From the NCBI GenBank assembly GCA_044508215.1, contig JBIQID010000007.1:1-53801 (forward strand): a DNA stretch of 53,801 nt, given 5' to 3'. Made by a program: the position numbers and the translations under genes. Each line of letters starts with the position of its first letter. The stretch's first letter is position 1. Below are positions 23,232 to 32,295 of the stretch, one piece after another. Under the pieces are notes generated by a model. The model was not told the origin of the DNA. It saw nothing but the letters and a program-made list of their open reading frames with translations, and did not search any database. This DNA is from JAEZFI01 sp044508215. GTDB lineage: Bacteria > Actinomycetota > Acidimicrobiia > Acidimicrobiales > Microtrichaceae.

Positions 23232-23672
23232 ATGCACTGCGATCCTGAGGTCCAGCTGGCGTTCACCGGCGCATCGAGCGCCACGCTCGCCGTCGTCGGC
23301 GTGGCGGTCCTCGTCGTGGGGCTCCTCGCCCGGAGAGCGGGTCGCCCCGCTGCGACCCTGTCGGTCGCCCTGATCGCCGCCGGCGTCCTCGTGGTCGCCA
23401 CGGCGGAGCCCGCTGCCGCGACGGCGCCCTGCACCCCGCCGGAGAGCGATTCGCTGCCGTCGGCCACGGGCCCGGAGGCCGCGCCCTCGACGACCCTCCG
23501 CGCCACCACGACGACCAGCGCCCTCCCTGCGCCGACCAGCACGACCACGACCACGAGCACCACGTCGTCCACCACCACGAGCACCACGTCGTCCACCACC
23601 ACGAGCACCACGTCGTCCACCACCACGAGCACCACGTCGTCCACGACCACCGTGTTCGACCCCGTGTACTGA
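23232..23672 (+). CDS. Thr/Ser-repeat membrane protein with LAFTG-like motif
   Basis: 146 residues, unknown function. Residues 9-35 (LAFTG, hydrophobic stretch, RR) look just like a cell-wall sorting signal of the LAxTG type used by class E sortases, but here it is near the N-terminus instead of the C-terminus. A second hydrophobic segment (about 40-58) ends AEPAAATA, a plausible signal-peptidase site. The rest is a low-complexity Thr/Ser tail built from four 24-bp repeats. It is inserted between prs and rplY in an otherwise ancestral gene order. ATG at 23232 is the most likely start, but the frame is open 38 codons upstream. Confidence 0.65.
   Translation: MHCDPEVQLAFTGASSATLAVVGVAVLVVGLLARRAGRPAATLSVALIAAGVLVVATAEPAAATAPCTPPESDSLPSATGPEAAPSTTLRATTTTSALPAPTSTTTTTSTTSSTTTSTTSSTTTSTTSSTTTSTTSSTTTVFDPVY
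23553..23648 (+). repeat. 24-bp tandem repeat, four copies
   Basis: ACGAGCACCACGTCGTCC plus ACCACC repeats with period 24 from 23553, encoding TSTTSSTT-type units. The fourth copy differs by one base. It lies inside the coding region, so copy number changes in steps of eight residues without shifting the frame. Confidence 0.9.
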
Positions 23673-23690
23673 GGTGGCGCCGCGACCCGG

Positions 23691-23721
23691 TTGGAGCGGC
23701 CCGGAGGGGCGCCGGTACACT
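23691..23721 (+). promoter_or_regulatory. Promoter of rplY-pth-mfd
   Basis: TTGGAG (23691-23696) and TACACT (23716-23721), spacer 19 nt. This gives a leader of about 60 nt before the rplY ATG at 23787. Confidence 0.4.
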
Positions 23722-23786
23722 TGCTCCTCGCCCTCGCGCCGCCGCGCGCCCGGGCCGCTCGTGATCTGCGCCGCAGGAGAACCCAG

Positions 23787-24446
23787 ATGAACGTCGTCCC
23801 CCTCACCGCCGAGACCGGCCGCCCGACCGGTACGGGCAGCTCCCGACGCCTGCGCGCCGAGGGGAAGGTCCCCGGAACCGTCTACGGCCTGGGCAGCGAG
23901 CCGGTGTCGGTGGCGGTGGCCCGGGGCGAGCTCCGTCGTGCCCTCAGCACCCCGGCCGGCATCAACGCGCTGATCGAGCTCAGCTTCGACGGCACCAGCC
24001 AGTACACCCTCGTGAAGGCCCTCCAGCGCCACCCCGTGCGCCGCGAGCCCATCCACCTCGACTTCCAGCGCATCGATCCCGAGCAGCCCATCGTCCTCAC
24101 CGTGCCGATCCACATGCGGGGCGAGGCCAAGAAGGTCACCGCGAACGGCGGCATGATCGACCAGACGTTGAACGCCCTGTCGGTGTCGGTCCGCCCGGAC
24201 TCGATCCCGAACGAGTTCTTCGTGGACGTGTCCGACATGGAGCTCGACGACGTGCTGACCGTCGCCGACATGACCCTCCCCGACGGCGTGACCACCGAGG
24301 TCGACGCCGACACCCCCGTGGTCACTTCGATGCTGACCCGTGCTGCGATCGTCGCCGCCCGCGCCGCCGCCGCCGAGGCCGCTGGCGAGGAGTACACGGA
24401 CGACGAGGACGGGCCGGCCGGCGAGAGCGGGGCCAGCGAAGAGTGA
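23787..24446 (+). CDS. rplY: Large ribosomal subunit protein bL25 (Ctc form)
   Basis: 219 residues: an N-terminal 5S-rRNA-binding bL25 domain (SRRLRAEGKVPGTVYGLG, ALQRHPVRREPIHLDFQRI) followed by the TL5/Ctc beta-domain and an acidic tail (EEYTDDEDG). Binds 5S rRNA in the central protuberance; the Ctc form is also a general-stress protein in some bacteria. AGGAGA precedes the ATG. The order prs-rplY-pth-mfd is ancestral, broken here only by the Thr-rich gene. Confidence 0.95.
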   Translation: MNVVPLTAETGRPTGTGSSRRLRAEGKVPGTVYGLGSEPVSVAVARGELRRALSTPAGINALIELSFDGTSQYTLVKALQRHPVRREPIHLDFQRIDPEQPIVLTVPIHMRGEAKKVTANGGMIDQTLNALSVSVRPDSIPNEFFVDVSDMELDDVLTVADMTLPDGVTTEVDADTPVVTSMLTRAAIVAARAAAAEAAGEEYTDDEDGPAGESGASEE

Positions 24447-24453
24447 TCGCGTA

Positions 24454-25086
24454 GTGGCGCTCGGGCGGCGGGCAAGCGCGCCCGAGCGGCGGGGAACGCC
24501 CTACGACCTGCTCGTCGTCGGGCTGGGCAACCCCGGACGTGAGTACCAGGGTTCCCGCCACAACGTGGGCGTCGAGGTGATCGACGAGCTCGCCCGGCGG
24601 ACCGGCGAGCGGCTGAAGCCGTCGAAGGACGCCGAGGCCCTCGTGGCCGAGGCCCGCATCGGCAGCCATCGGGTGGCGCTCGCGTTCCCGACGACCTTCA
24701 TGAACGAGTCGGGCCGGGCGGTCGGACCGCTCACCCGCCGGTTCGGCATCGACGACCCGGCAAAGTTGGTGGTGGTCCACGACGAGCTGGACCTGCCGCC
24801 GGGGCGGCTCAAGGTGAAGGTGGGCGGTGGGCTGGCAGGCCACAACGGCCTCCGCTCGATCCGCGACCACCTGCACACCACCGACTTCGTCAGGATCCGC
24901 ATCGGTGTGGGAAAGCCTCCCGGTGGAGCAGCGCGAGGCGTCGACCACGTCCTCTCGCCTCCCTCGCGAGCCGATCGCGAGCTGATCGCCGTCTGCGTCC
25001 AGGAGGGCGCCGACGCGGTGGAGTCGATCCTGACCGACGGAGCGGAGGCCACGATGGCCCGGTTCAACCAGCGAGGCGAAGGGTGA
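24454..25086 (+). CDS. pth: Peptidyl-tRNA hydrolase
   Basis: 210 residues. Recycles peptidyl-tRNA released from stalled ribosomes. Seen: LLVVGLGNPGREYQGSRHNV with the catalytic His (RHN), FMNESGRAV, VVHDELDLPPGRLKVK and GGGLAGHNGLRSI. Start is GTG at 24454, 7 nt after the rplY stop; the N-terminal 15 residues are an unconserved extension. The stop overlaps the mfd start as GTGA, so pth and mfd are translationally coupled. Confidence 0.96.
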   Translation: MALGRRASAPERRGTPYDLLVVGLGNPGREYQGSRHNVGVEVIDELARRTGERLKPSKDAEALVAEARIGSHRVALAFPTTFMNESGRAVGPLTRRFGIDDPAKLVVVHDELDLPPGRLKVKVGGGLAGHNGLRSIRDHLHTTDFVRIRIGVGKPPGGAARGVDHVLSPPSRADRELIAVCVQEGADAVESILTDGAEATMARFNQRGEG

Positions 25087-28000
25087 GCGGCGTCTCGGTC
25101 GACGCTGCCCCGGCGCCGGTGCGAGCCCCCGTCGGGGGCGCCCTCGCCGGCCTCGAGCGCCGGCTCTCCGAGATCCCAGCGCTCACCGAGGTGCTCGGGC
25201 GCCGCTCCGCCACGTTGGCGGTCGCGGACCGTGGGAGGACCGCGGCGATCGCGGGCCTGGCAGCCACCTCCACCCGTCGCCCGATCGTCGTCGTGGTGGG
25301 CACCGGGGCGGAGGCCGAGGTGCTCGGCGCCGACCTGCGCACCTGGCTCGGCGACGAGTGCGTGGAGACGTTCCCGGCCTGGGAGACGCTGCCGTTCGAG
25401 CGGGTGAGCCCCCAGATCGAGACCATGGGCCGCCGCTCCCGGGTGGCGTGGCGGCTCAGGTCGCCCGAGCGACGGCCGGACGTCGTGGTGACCTCGGCCC
25501 GGGCCCTCGTGCAGCGACTGGGGCCCCACGTGGGCGAGACCGAGCCCGTCGTGGTCCGCCCCGGCGCCCAGCTCGACCCCCAGCAGCTGGTCGAGGACCT
25601 CGTGCGCCAGGGGTACCGGCGAGAACAGCAGGTGGAGCACCGCGGAGAGGTCGCGGTCCGTGGCTCGATCGTGGACGTGTTCCCGTCCACCGCCGACGGC
25701 CCGGTCCGGATCGACCTGTGGGGGGACGAGGTCGACCGGCTCTGCGAGTTCGCCGTGGCCGACCAGCGGTCGACCACCGACCTCGACGTGGTCGAGATCT
25801 TCCCGTGCCGGGAGCTGCTCCCGACCGACGACGTACGGGCCCGGGCGGACGTGCTCGTGGGGGAGGAGCCGTGGGGTCGCGACCAGTGGGAGCGCCTCCG
25901 CGAGGGCCAGACGTTCGACGGGATGGAGTCGTGGCTCCCCTGGCTGTGCGTCGAGGACGTCGTCCTCACCGACCTCCTGGGTGACGACGCCCAGCTGGTG
26001 GTCTGCGAGCCCCGGCGGGTGCGGGACCGCGCCGCCGACATCGCTGCGGAGGAACGGGACCTCGCGAGCACGCTCGCCGTGTCCTGGGGCGCGGGCGACG
26101 CTGACCTGCCTCGCCTCCACCTCGACCTCGACCTGGTGTTCGAGCGCTGCGACGCTCCGATGCTCACGGTGCTCCCCACCGCCGGCGGGCCCGACACCCC
26201 CACGGTGGAGACGCAGGCCTGGCTCCCCGTCGCTCCTGACGGCATCCGCCTGATGCAGCAGGTCCGCGACCTGATCTCGTCGGGCTCCCGCGTGGTCGTC
26301 GCCGCCGAGCGGGACGAGTCGGCCGAGCGGCTCGACCGCATCCTGCGCTCCCACGGCTTCGTGTTCGATCGCCCTCCCCGCGGCGAGGCGCGGTTCGTGG
26401 GAGCCGGCGGGACCATCGTGTCCGGCGCCTCCCTCGAGGCGGGTGCGGTGCTCCCCGAGGCAGGCATCGCGATCCTCGCGGAGTCGGACCTCACGGGCCG
26501 TCGTCGGGCGCGCCGGTCCAACCGGCGCCAGGCGAGGGCGGTCCAGGGCTTCTTCGACGACCTCGAGGTGGGCAGCTACGTCGTCCACCAGACCCACGGT
26601 GTCGGTCGCTTCGGCGGGATGGTCACCCGCGCGATCGGCGGCGTGGAGCGCGACTACCTGCTCCTCGAGTACCGCGGCGACGACAAGCTCTACGTCCCGT
26701 CGGACCAGATCGAGTCGATCCGCCTCTACACCGGTGCCGAGACGCCCCGGCTCAACAAGATGGGCGGCAGCGAGTTCGCCCGCACCAAGGCGGCGGTGCG
26801 GGCCGAGGTCACGCGGATCGCCCAGGAGCTGGTCGTCCTCTACCAGAAGCGCCGCCAGGCGAAGGGCTTCAGCTTCTCGCCGGACACGGCGTGGCAGAAG
26901 GAGCTGGAGGACGCGTTCCCCTACGAGGAGACGCCCGACCAGCTGACCGCCATCGCCGACGTGAAGGCCGACATGGAGTCCGACACCCCGATGGACCGCC
27001 TGGTGTGCGGCGACGTCGGCTTCGGCAAGACCGAGGTGGCGATCCGAGCGGCGTTCAAGGCCGTCCAGGACGGCAAGCAGGTGGCGATCCTCGTTCCCAC
27101 CACCCTGCTCGCCCAGCAGCACTTCACCACGTTCTCCGAGCGGTTCGACCCGTTCGGCGTGAAGGTCGAGGTGCTCAGCCGCTTCCTCACGGCGGGGCAG
27201 GCGAAGCGGGTGGTCGAGGGCGTCCAGAAGGGCGAGATCGACGTCATCATCGGGACCCACCGGCTGCTCAGCTCCGACATGGCGTACAAGGACCTCGGCC
27301 TCCTGATCATCGACGAGGAGCAGCGCTTCGGCGTCTCGCACAAGGAGACCATCAAGCAGCTGTCGACGTCGGTGGACGTGCTGACGATGACGGCCACGCC
27401 GATCCCGCGGACGCTCGAGATGAGCCTCACCGGCATCCGCGACCTCTCGCTCCTGAACACGCCGCCCGTGGACCGGCAGCCGATCCTCACCTACGTCGGC
27501 GAGTACGACGAGCGGGCCGTGGCCGAGGCGATCCGGCGTGAGCTGCTCCGCGAGGGCCAGGTCTTCTTCGTCCACAACCGGGTCGCCGACATCGAGCAGA
27601 CCGCCGAGCGGCTCCGCGAGATGGTGCCCGAGGCGCGGATCACGATCGCGCACGGCCAGATGGACGAGGCGCTCCTCGAGCAGGTGGTGTTCGACTTCTG
27701 GGAGGGCCGATCCGACGTGCTGGTGTGCACCACCATCATCGAGTCGGGCATCGACATGCCGACCGTGAACACCCTGGTGGTCGATCGCGCCGACCTGCTC
27801 GGCCTGGGCCAGCTCCACCAGCTCCGGGGCCGCGTGGGTCGCGCCGGCAGCCGCGCCTACGCGTACCTGTTCCACCCGAAGGACCGGACCCTCAGCGAGG
27901 AGGCCTACGAGCGGCTGCGGACCATCGGAGAGGCGACCGAGCTGGGGTCCGGCTTCCGCATCGCGATGCGCGACCTCGAGATCCGCGGCGCCGGCAACCT

Positions 28001-28589
28001 GTTGGGCACCGGCCAGTCGGGCCACGTGGCGTCGGTCGGCTACGACATGTACGTCCAGATGGTGAGCGAGGCGCTCGGCGAGCTGAGCGGGACCGCCGAG
28101 CCGGAGCCCGGCGAGATCCGCATCGAGCTGCCGCTCGACGCACACCTGCCGACCACCTACGTGGAGCGGGAGGACCAGCGGCTCGAGGCGTACCGGCGGC
28201 TGGCAGAGGTCGAGAAGGCGTCCGACGTCGCCGACATCGAGTCGGAGTGGGTCGACCGCTTCGGGCCGGTCCCCCCGCCGGCGCGCCGCCTGCTCGAGAT
28301 CGCCACGGTCCGGGTGGAGTGCCTCCGCGCCGGGGTCACGGACCTGGTCGTGACGAAGTCCGGCGGGATCGGCGGTCCGCCGTGGATGGCTCGGATCTCG
28401 CCGTTGAAGCTCCTCACCTCCAAGCAGATGCGCCTCGAACGAACGAAGAAGGGTGCGGTCTGCAAGCCCGACGCCCGCGAGGTGCAGCTCCCGCTGCAGG
28501 GCGGCGACGCGATGGTCGCGGACCTGCTGGGCTTCTTCGAGGAGTTCGTCCCCGAGGATGCGCCCTCTGCCCCCGCCGAGCCCGCCTGA
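25083..28589 (+). CDS. mfd: Transcription-repair coupling factor
   Basis: 1168 residues, full length. Mfd removes RNA polymerase stalled at DNA lesions and recruits UvrA. N-terminal UvrB-like modules (TLPFERVSPQIETMGRR, VRGSIVDVFPSTADGPVRID), the RNA-polymerase-interaction domain (about 495-540: VGSYVVHQTHGVGRFGG, YVPSDQIE), then SF2 helicase motifs: Walker A GDVGFGKTEVAIRAAFKA (about 643), DEEQ box IDEEQRFGV (about 742), TATPIPRTLEMSL, and QLRGRVGRAGSRAYAYL. A C-terminal UvrA-gating domain follows. GTG at 25083 overlaps pth. Confidence 0.98.
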   Translation: MSGVSVDAAPAPVRAPVGGALAGLERRLSEIPALTEVLGRRSATLAVADRGRTAAIAGLAATSTRRPIVVVVGTGAEAEVLGADLRTWLGDECVETFPAWETLPFERVSPQIETMGRRSRVAWRLRSPERRPDVVVTSARALVQRLGPHVGETEPVVVRPGAQLDPQQLVEDLVRQGYRREQQVEHRGEVAVRGSIVDVFPSTADGPVRIDLWGDEVDRLCEFAVADQRSTTDLDVVEIFPCRELLPTDDVRARADVLVGEEPWGRDQWERLREGQTFDGMESWLPWLCVEDVVLTDLLGDDAQLVVCEPRRVRDRAADIAAEERDLASTLAVSWGAGDADLPRLHLDLDLVFERCDAPMLTVLPTAGGPDTPTVETQAWLPVAPDGIRLMQQVRDLISSGSRVVVAAERDESAERLDRILRSHGFVFDRPPRGEARFVGAGGTIVSGASLEAGAVLPEAGIAILAESDLTGRRRARRSNRRQARAVQGFFDDLEVGSYVVHQTHGVGRFGGMVTRAIGGVERDYLLLEYRGDDKLYVPSDQIESIRLYTGAETPRLNKMGGSEFARTKAAVRAEVTRIAQELVVLYQKRRQAKGFSFSPDTAWQKELEDAFPYEETPDQLTAIADVKADMESDTPMDRLVCGDVGFGKTEVAIRAAFKAVQDGKQVAILVPTTLLAQQHFTTFSERFDPFGVKVEVLSRFLTAGQAKRVVEGVQKGEIDVIIGTHRLLSSDMAYKDLGLLIIDEEQRFGVSHKETIKQLSTSVDVLTMTATPIPRTLEMSLTGIRDLSLLNTPPVDRQPILTYVGEYDERAVAEAIRRELLREGQVFFVHNRVADIEQTAERLREMVPEARITIAHGQMDEALLEQVVFDFWEGRSDVLVCTTIIESGIDMPTVNTLVVDRADLLGLGQLHQLRGRVGRAGSRAYAYLFHPKDRTLSEEAYERLRTIGEATELGSGFRIAMRDLEIRGAGNLLGTGQSGHVASVGYDMYVQMVSEALGELSGTAEPEPGEIRIELPLDAHLPTTYVEREDQRLEAYRRLAEVEKASDVADIESEWVDRFGPVPPPARRLLEIATVRVECLRAGVTDLVVTKSGGIGGPPWMARISPLKLLTSKQMRLERTKKGAVCKPDAREVQLPLQGGDAMVADLLGFFEEFVPEDAPSAPAEPA

Positions 28590-28619
28590 CGGCCCTCCGG
28601 TCGCCTGGGGCCACGGCAC

Positions 28620-28625
28620 TAACCT
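28620..28625 (+). promoter_or_regulatory. -10 hexamer of the SurA-like lipoprotein gene
   Basis: TAACCT, 9 nt before the GTG at 28635, with no Shine-Dalgarno between. Confidence 0.45.
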
Positions 28626-28634
28626 CGCACCACT

Positions 28635-29627
28635 GTGAAGCGGATCGCTGCGATGTCCCTCCTGGCCCTGTCGATGGCGGCCGGCCCCCTGCTCTCGGGC
28701 TGCGACGCCCTCGGTGACGACGTGGCCGCACGGGTCGACGGCCGCGAGATCACGATCGAGCAGGTCCGCGCCCTGGCCGACGTGCTCGCCGAGGGGGGCG
28801 CTGCGGTCGAGGGCGACCGGCTCGACGGCGAGCAGGCGCGCCGTGCGCTCACCGGTCTCGTGCAGCTGGCCGTGGCCCGGTCCGCGCTGCGGACGCTGGG
28901 CGAGGAGGTGACCGCCGCCGACACCGCGATCGCCGACCAGCAGGTGCAGAGCTTCTCGTCCGCTCCCGAGTGGGTGCGTGACCTCCTTCGATCCGGGTTC
29001 GCTGCGACAGCGGCGCTCGACCGCGTGATCACCGACCACTGGGGCACCAAGCTCGGCCGTGCGACCCTCGACGAGATCCACCGCCGGGCGTCGGAGCGCC
29101 CCGACGAGGTCTGCGTGGAGGGCTGGGTGGGCCCGGCCGAGAACGAGGACGAGGCGTTCGACCTCATCGACGGCTCCGACGGGCAGCCCGGCGACGAGCT
29201 GGCCGGGCTCCAGTTCTCGCCGCTCGGCGGGATGACGCCTGAGTTCTGCCACCCGGTCGACGACCTGGCGCAGCTGCCCGGAGACCTCGGTGACGAGTTC
29301 GACACGGACGCGTCGGATCGCTTCCGCGCCGTGCAGTACGTCGACCCGCAGGCAGGCGAGGCGAGCGTCATCTTCCGGCCGCGTGGGCGCCAGGTCACCC
29401 CCGACCGCGACAGCGCCGAGTTCATGGACTTCGCGGAGCAGACGGTCGCCGCGGTGCTCCAGCAGGGCGGCGGGCTCACCGCCCAGGCGGCGATGCAGCT
29501 GGCCGACGTCGACATCGACTCACGCTTCGGTTCCGGTCTCGACGACCGGTACGTGATCGAGGCGCCCGCCGCACCGGTCATCCCGACGACGCTCCCCGAG
29601 CTGCCCGTCCCCGTCCCCGGCGGCTGA
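28635..29627 (+). CDS. SurA-N-like lipoprotein chaperone candidate
   Basis: 330 residues. Signal peptide KRIAAMSLLALSMAAGPLL then SGC, a lipobox with the acylated Cys near residue 23. Residues 30-130 (ARVDGREITIEQVRALADVL and following helices) resemble the N-terminal chaperone domain of SurA/PrsA-type proteins. The central part has no clear parvulin PPIase core, so isomerase activity is doubtful. Two Cys in the mature protein (EVCVEGW, EFCHPVDD) may form a disulphide. Ends in a Pro-rich tail. Start is GTG, likely leaderless. Placed between mfd and mazG. Probably assists folding of exported proteins (inference). Confidence 0.8.
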   Translation: MKRIAAMSLLALSMAAGPLLSGCDALGDDVAARVDGREITIEQVRALADVLAEGGAAVEGDRLDGEQARRALTGLVQLAVARSALRTLGEEVTAADTAIADQQVQSFSSAPEWVRDLLRSGFAATAALDRVITDHWGTKLGRATLDEIHRRASERPDEVCVEGWVGPAENEDEAFDLIDGSDGQPGDELAGLQFSPLGGMTPEFCHPVDDLAQLPGDLGDEFDTDASDRFRAVQYVDPQAGEASVIFRPRGRQVTPDRDSAEFMDFAEQTVAAVLQQGGGLTAQAAMQLADVDIDSRFGSGLDDRYVIEAPAAPVIPTTLPELPVPVPGG

Positions 29628-29629
29628 GC

Positions 29630-30961
29630 ATGGCAGGGCGGCCGCGGGTCACCGTGGTGGGTCTGGGGCCCGCCGGCGGTGACCTACTGACGGCGGCGGC
29701 GCGATCGGCGATCGCCGGCGCGCCCGAGGTGATCCTCCGCACCAGCCGCCACCCTGCTGCCGAGGTGATCGACGCGACCAGGACCTGCGACGACCTCTAC
29801 GAGGCTGCGGATCGGATCGACGACGTGTACGTGCAGATCGTCGACCGCGTCGTCGACGCCGCGGCCCGCGCCGGCGAGGCGGGCGTCGTCTACGGGGTCC
29901 CCGGGTCGCCGATGGTGGCCGAGCGCACCGTCGAGCTGCTGCTGGCGGACGAGCGCGTCGACGTGGCGGTGGTGCCGGCGCTCAGCTTCGTCGACCTGAC
30001 GTGGGTGCGCCTCGGCGTGGACCCGTTCGCCGTCGGAGCCCGCATCGTGGACGGCCACCGCTTCGCGGTGGAGGCGGCGGGGGAGCGCGGCCCCCTCCTC
30101 GTGGGGCAGTGCGACTCGCGCGACGTGCTCTCGGACATCAAGCTGGCGGTGGAGGAACCGCCGGCGGATCCGGTGGTGGTCCTGCAGCGCCTCGGCCTCC
30201 CCGACGAGTCGATCACCGAGGTGGCGTGGGAGGACCTCGACCGCATCGTCGAGGCCGACCACCTGACCAGCATCTGGGTGCCCCGGCTGGCGTCGCCGAT
30301 CGCCGGCGAGGTCGCTCGCTTCGCCGAGCTGACCCGTGCGCTGCGCGAAGGCTGTCCCTGGGACCGCGAGCAGACCCACGAGTCGTTGAAGCGGTACCTC
30401 CTCGAGGAGGCCTACGAGGTCCTCGAGGCGATCGACGACTTCGATCCGTCCTCGGGTGACGGCGCCGACGAGCTGGCCGAGGAGCTGGGGGACCTGCTGT
30501 TCCAGGTGGTCCTCCACTCGACGATCGCCGCCGAGGAGGGCTGGTTCGACCTGGCGGACGTCGCACGCGGGGTGCACGACAAGCTCTACGCCCGCCACCC
30601 GCACGTGTTCGGCGACGCTGCCGGCTCCGTGACGTCGGCCGACGAGGTGCCGGCGATGTGGGAGCAGATCAAGCGAACCGAGAAGGCCCGCGAGTCCGTC
30701 ATGGACGGGATGCCGGCCGCACTGCCCGCACTCGCGCGGGCGCTGAAGGTGCGCCGCAAGGCCGCCAACGTGGGCATCGATCCCGGGCTCGACCTGCCCG
30801 ACGGCTCGCCCGGAGCCCGGCTGTGGGAGCTGGTGGGCGAGCTCGCCGAGGCCGGCGTCGACCCCGAGGACGAGCTGCGGACCGCCACCGACCGCTACGT
30901 CGCACGGTTCCGGGAGGCCGAGCGGGAGGCTTCCCGCTTGGAGCCCGACGGGTCCGTGTGA
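29630..30961 (+). CDS. mazG: Nucleoside triphosphate pyrophosphohydrolase MazG with N-terminal tetrapyrrole-methylase-like domain
   Basis: 443 residues, the two-domain YabN-type arrangement. Residues 1-215 are a SAM-methylase fold (VTVVGLGPAGGDLLTAAAR, VVYGVPGSPMVAERTV). The MazG domain starts at about 225: LTRALREGCPWDREQTHESL, LLEEAYEVLEAIDDFD, ELAEELGDLLFQVVLHS and KLYARHPHVFGD, which carry the EExxE and ExxD metal ligands. Hydrolyses noncanonical or excess NTPs to NMP and pyrophosphate. Starts 2 bp after the upstream stop. mfd-mazG-eno-ftsB order is conserved in actinobacteria. Confidence 0.94.
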   Translation: MAGRPRVTVVGLGPAGGDLLTAAARSAIAGAPEVILRTSRHPAAEVIDATRTCDDLYEAADRIDDVYVQIVDRVVDAAARAGEAGVVYGVPGSPMVAERTVELLLADERVDVAVVPALSFVDLTWVRLGVDPFAVGARIVDGHRFAVEAAGERGPLLVGQCDSRDVLSDIKLAVEEPPADPVVVLQRLGLPDESITEVAWEDLDRIVEADHLTSIWVPRLASPIAGEVARFAELTRALREGCPWDREQTHESLKRYLLEEAYEVLEAIDDFDPSSGDGADELAEELGDLLFQVVLHSTIAAEEGWFDLADVARGVHDKLYARHPHVFGDAAGSVTSADEVPAMWEQIKRTEKARESVMDGMPAALPALARALKVRRKAANVGIDPGLDLPDGSPGARLWELVGELAEAGVDPEDELRTATDRYVARFREAEREASRLEPDGSV

Positions 30962-30978
30962 TGGCATCGGCCCGGCAG

Positions 30979-30984
30979 TAACGT
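30979..30984 (+). promoter_or_regulatory. -10 hexamer of eno
   Basis: TAACGT, 24 nt before the ATG at 31009. A short leader with ACGGAG would follow. Confidence 0.4.
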
Positions 30985-31008
30985 CACGACACTCCACGGA
31001 GCGCCCCC

Positions 31009-32295
31009 ATGAGCATCATCGCCCTCGTCCACGGCCGCGAGATCATCGACTCGCGGGGGAACCCCACCGTCGAGGTGGAGGTCGTCCTCGACTCCGGCGC
31101 GGCCGGTCGGGCCGCCGTGCCGTCGGGTGCGTCGACCGGCCAGTTCGAGGCGGTGGAGCTGCGTGACGGGGGTGACCGCTACGCCGGCAAGGGCGTGTCG
31201 AAGGCGGTCGAGCACGTGAACGAGGCGATCGCCGAGGCGATCGTGGGCGAGGACGCCACCGACCAGCGCGCGGTCGACCGGGCGATGCTCGACGCCGACG
31301 GCACCGACAACAAGGGTCGCCTGGGCGCCAACGCCATCCTCGGCGCGTCGCTCGCGGTGGCGCGCGCCGCTGCCGACGAGGTCGGGCTCCCGCTGTTCCG
31401 CTACGTCGGCGGCGCCGGAGCGCACGTGCTGCCCGTGCCGATGATGAACGTCCTCAACGGAGGCGCCCACGCCGACAACAACGTGGACATCCAGGAGTTC
31501 ATGATCATGCCGGTGGGCGCCGCCTCGTTCTCCGAGGCGCTCCGCTGGGGCGTGGAGACGTACCACGTGCTCAAGTCGCTCCTGCACGAGCGCGGGCTCA
31601 GCACCGCCATCGGCGACGAGGGCGGCTTCGCGCCGAACCTCGGGTCCAACGAGGAGGCGGTCCAGCTGCTGGTGGAGGCCACCGAGCGCGCCGGCTACGC
31701 GCCGGGCGAGCAGATCGCGATCGCGCTGGACGCCGCCAGCTCCGAGTTCTTCTCCGACGGCAAGTACACCCTCGCCGGCGAGGGGCGCTCCCTCGGCTCC
31801 ACCGAGTTCGCCGACTACCTCGCCGACCTCTGCGGCCGCTACCCGATCGTCTCGATCGAGGACGGCATGGACGAGGAGGACTGGGACGGGTGGTCCGCGC
31901 TGACCGCACGCCTCGGCGACAGCGTCCAGCTCGTGGGCGACGACCTGTTCGTCACCAACACCGAGCGCCTCTCCCGGGGCATCGCGCAGGGCGTGGCGAA
32001 CTCGATCCTCGTGAAGGTGAACCAGATCGGCTCGCTCACCGAGACGCTCGAGGCCGTCGACATGGCGACGCGTGCGGGGTACACGTCGGTGATGTCGCAC
32101 CGGTCCGGCGAGACCGAGGACAGCACGATCTCCGACCTCGCGGTCGCCACCAACTGCGGCCAGATCAAGACGGGCGCGCCGGCCCGCAGCGACCGGGTGG
32201 CGAAGTACAACCAGCTGCTCCGGATCGAGGAGATCCTGGGTGAGGACGCCGCGTACCGGGGCCGCAGCGCCCTGGCCAGGGGCGCGGCAGGGTGA
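31009..32295 (+). CDS. eno: Enolase
   Basis: 428 residues. Converts 2-phosphoglycerate to phosphoenolpyruvate in glycolysis. Seen: HGREIIDSRGNPTVEVEV, AVPSGASTGQFEAVELRD, PVPMMNVLNGGAHADNNVDI, IGDEGGFAPNL (catalytic Glu), IEDGMDEEDW (metal Glu), LVGDDLFVTN (metal Asp), VKVNQIGSLTE (catalytic Lys), SHRSGETED and IKTGAPARSDRVAKYN. All catalytic and Mg ligands are present. The stop overlaps the next start (GTGA). Confidence 0.98.
   Translation: MSIIALVHGREIIDSRGNPTVEVEVVLDSGAAGRAAVPSGASTGQFEAVELRDGGDRYAGKGVSKAVEHVNEAIAEAIVGEDATDQRAVDRAMLDADGTDNKGRLGANAILGASLAVARAAADEVGLPLFRYVGGAGAHVLPVPMMNVLNGGAHADNNVDIQEFMIMPVGAASFSEALRWGVETYHVLKSLLHERGLSTAIGDEGGFAPNLGSNEEAVQLLVEATERAGYAPGEQIAIALDAASSEFFSDGKYTLAGEGRSLGSTEFADYLADLCGRYPIVSIEDGMDEEDWDGWSALTARLGDSVQLVGDDLFVTNTERLSRGIAQGVANSILVKVNQIGSLTETLEAVDMATRAGYTSVMSHRSGETEDSTISDLAVATNCGQIKTGAPARSDRVAKYNQLLRIEEILGEDAAYRGRSALARGAAG

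Noticed and set aside
23553..23648. Possible CRISPR-like array
   Set aside because: The repeats are contiguous 24-bp coding repeats without spacers and encode a Thr/Ser tail.
24501..29252. A 1583-codon open frame on the minus strand
   Set aside because: It is antisense to pth, mfd and the SurA-like gene. It is His/Arg/Leu-rich with no domain and arises from high GC at third positions.
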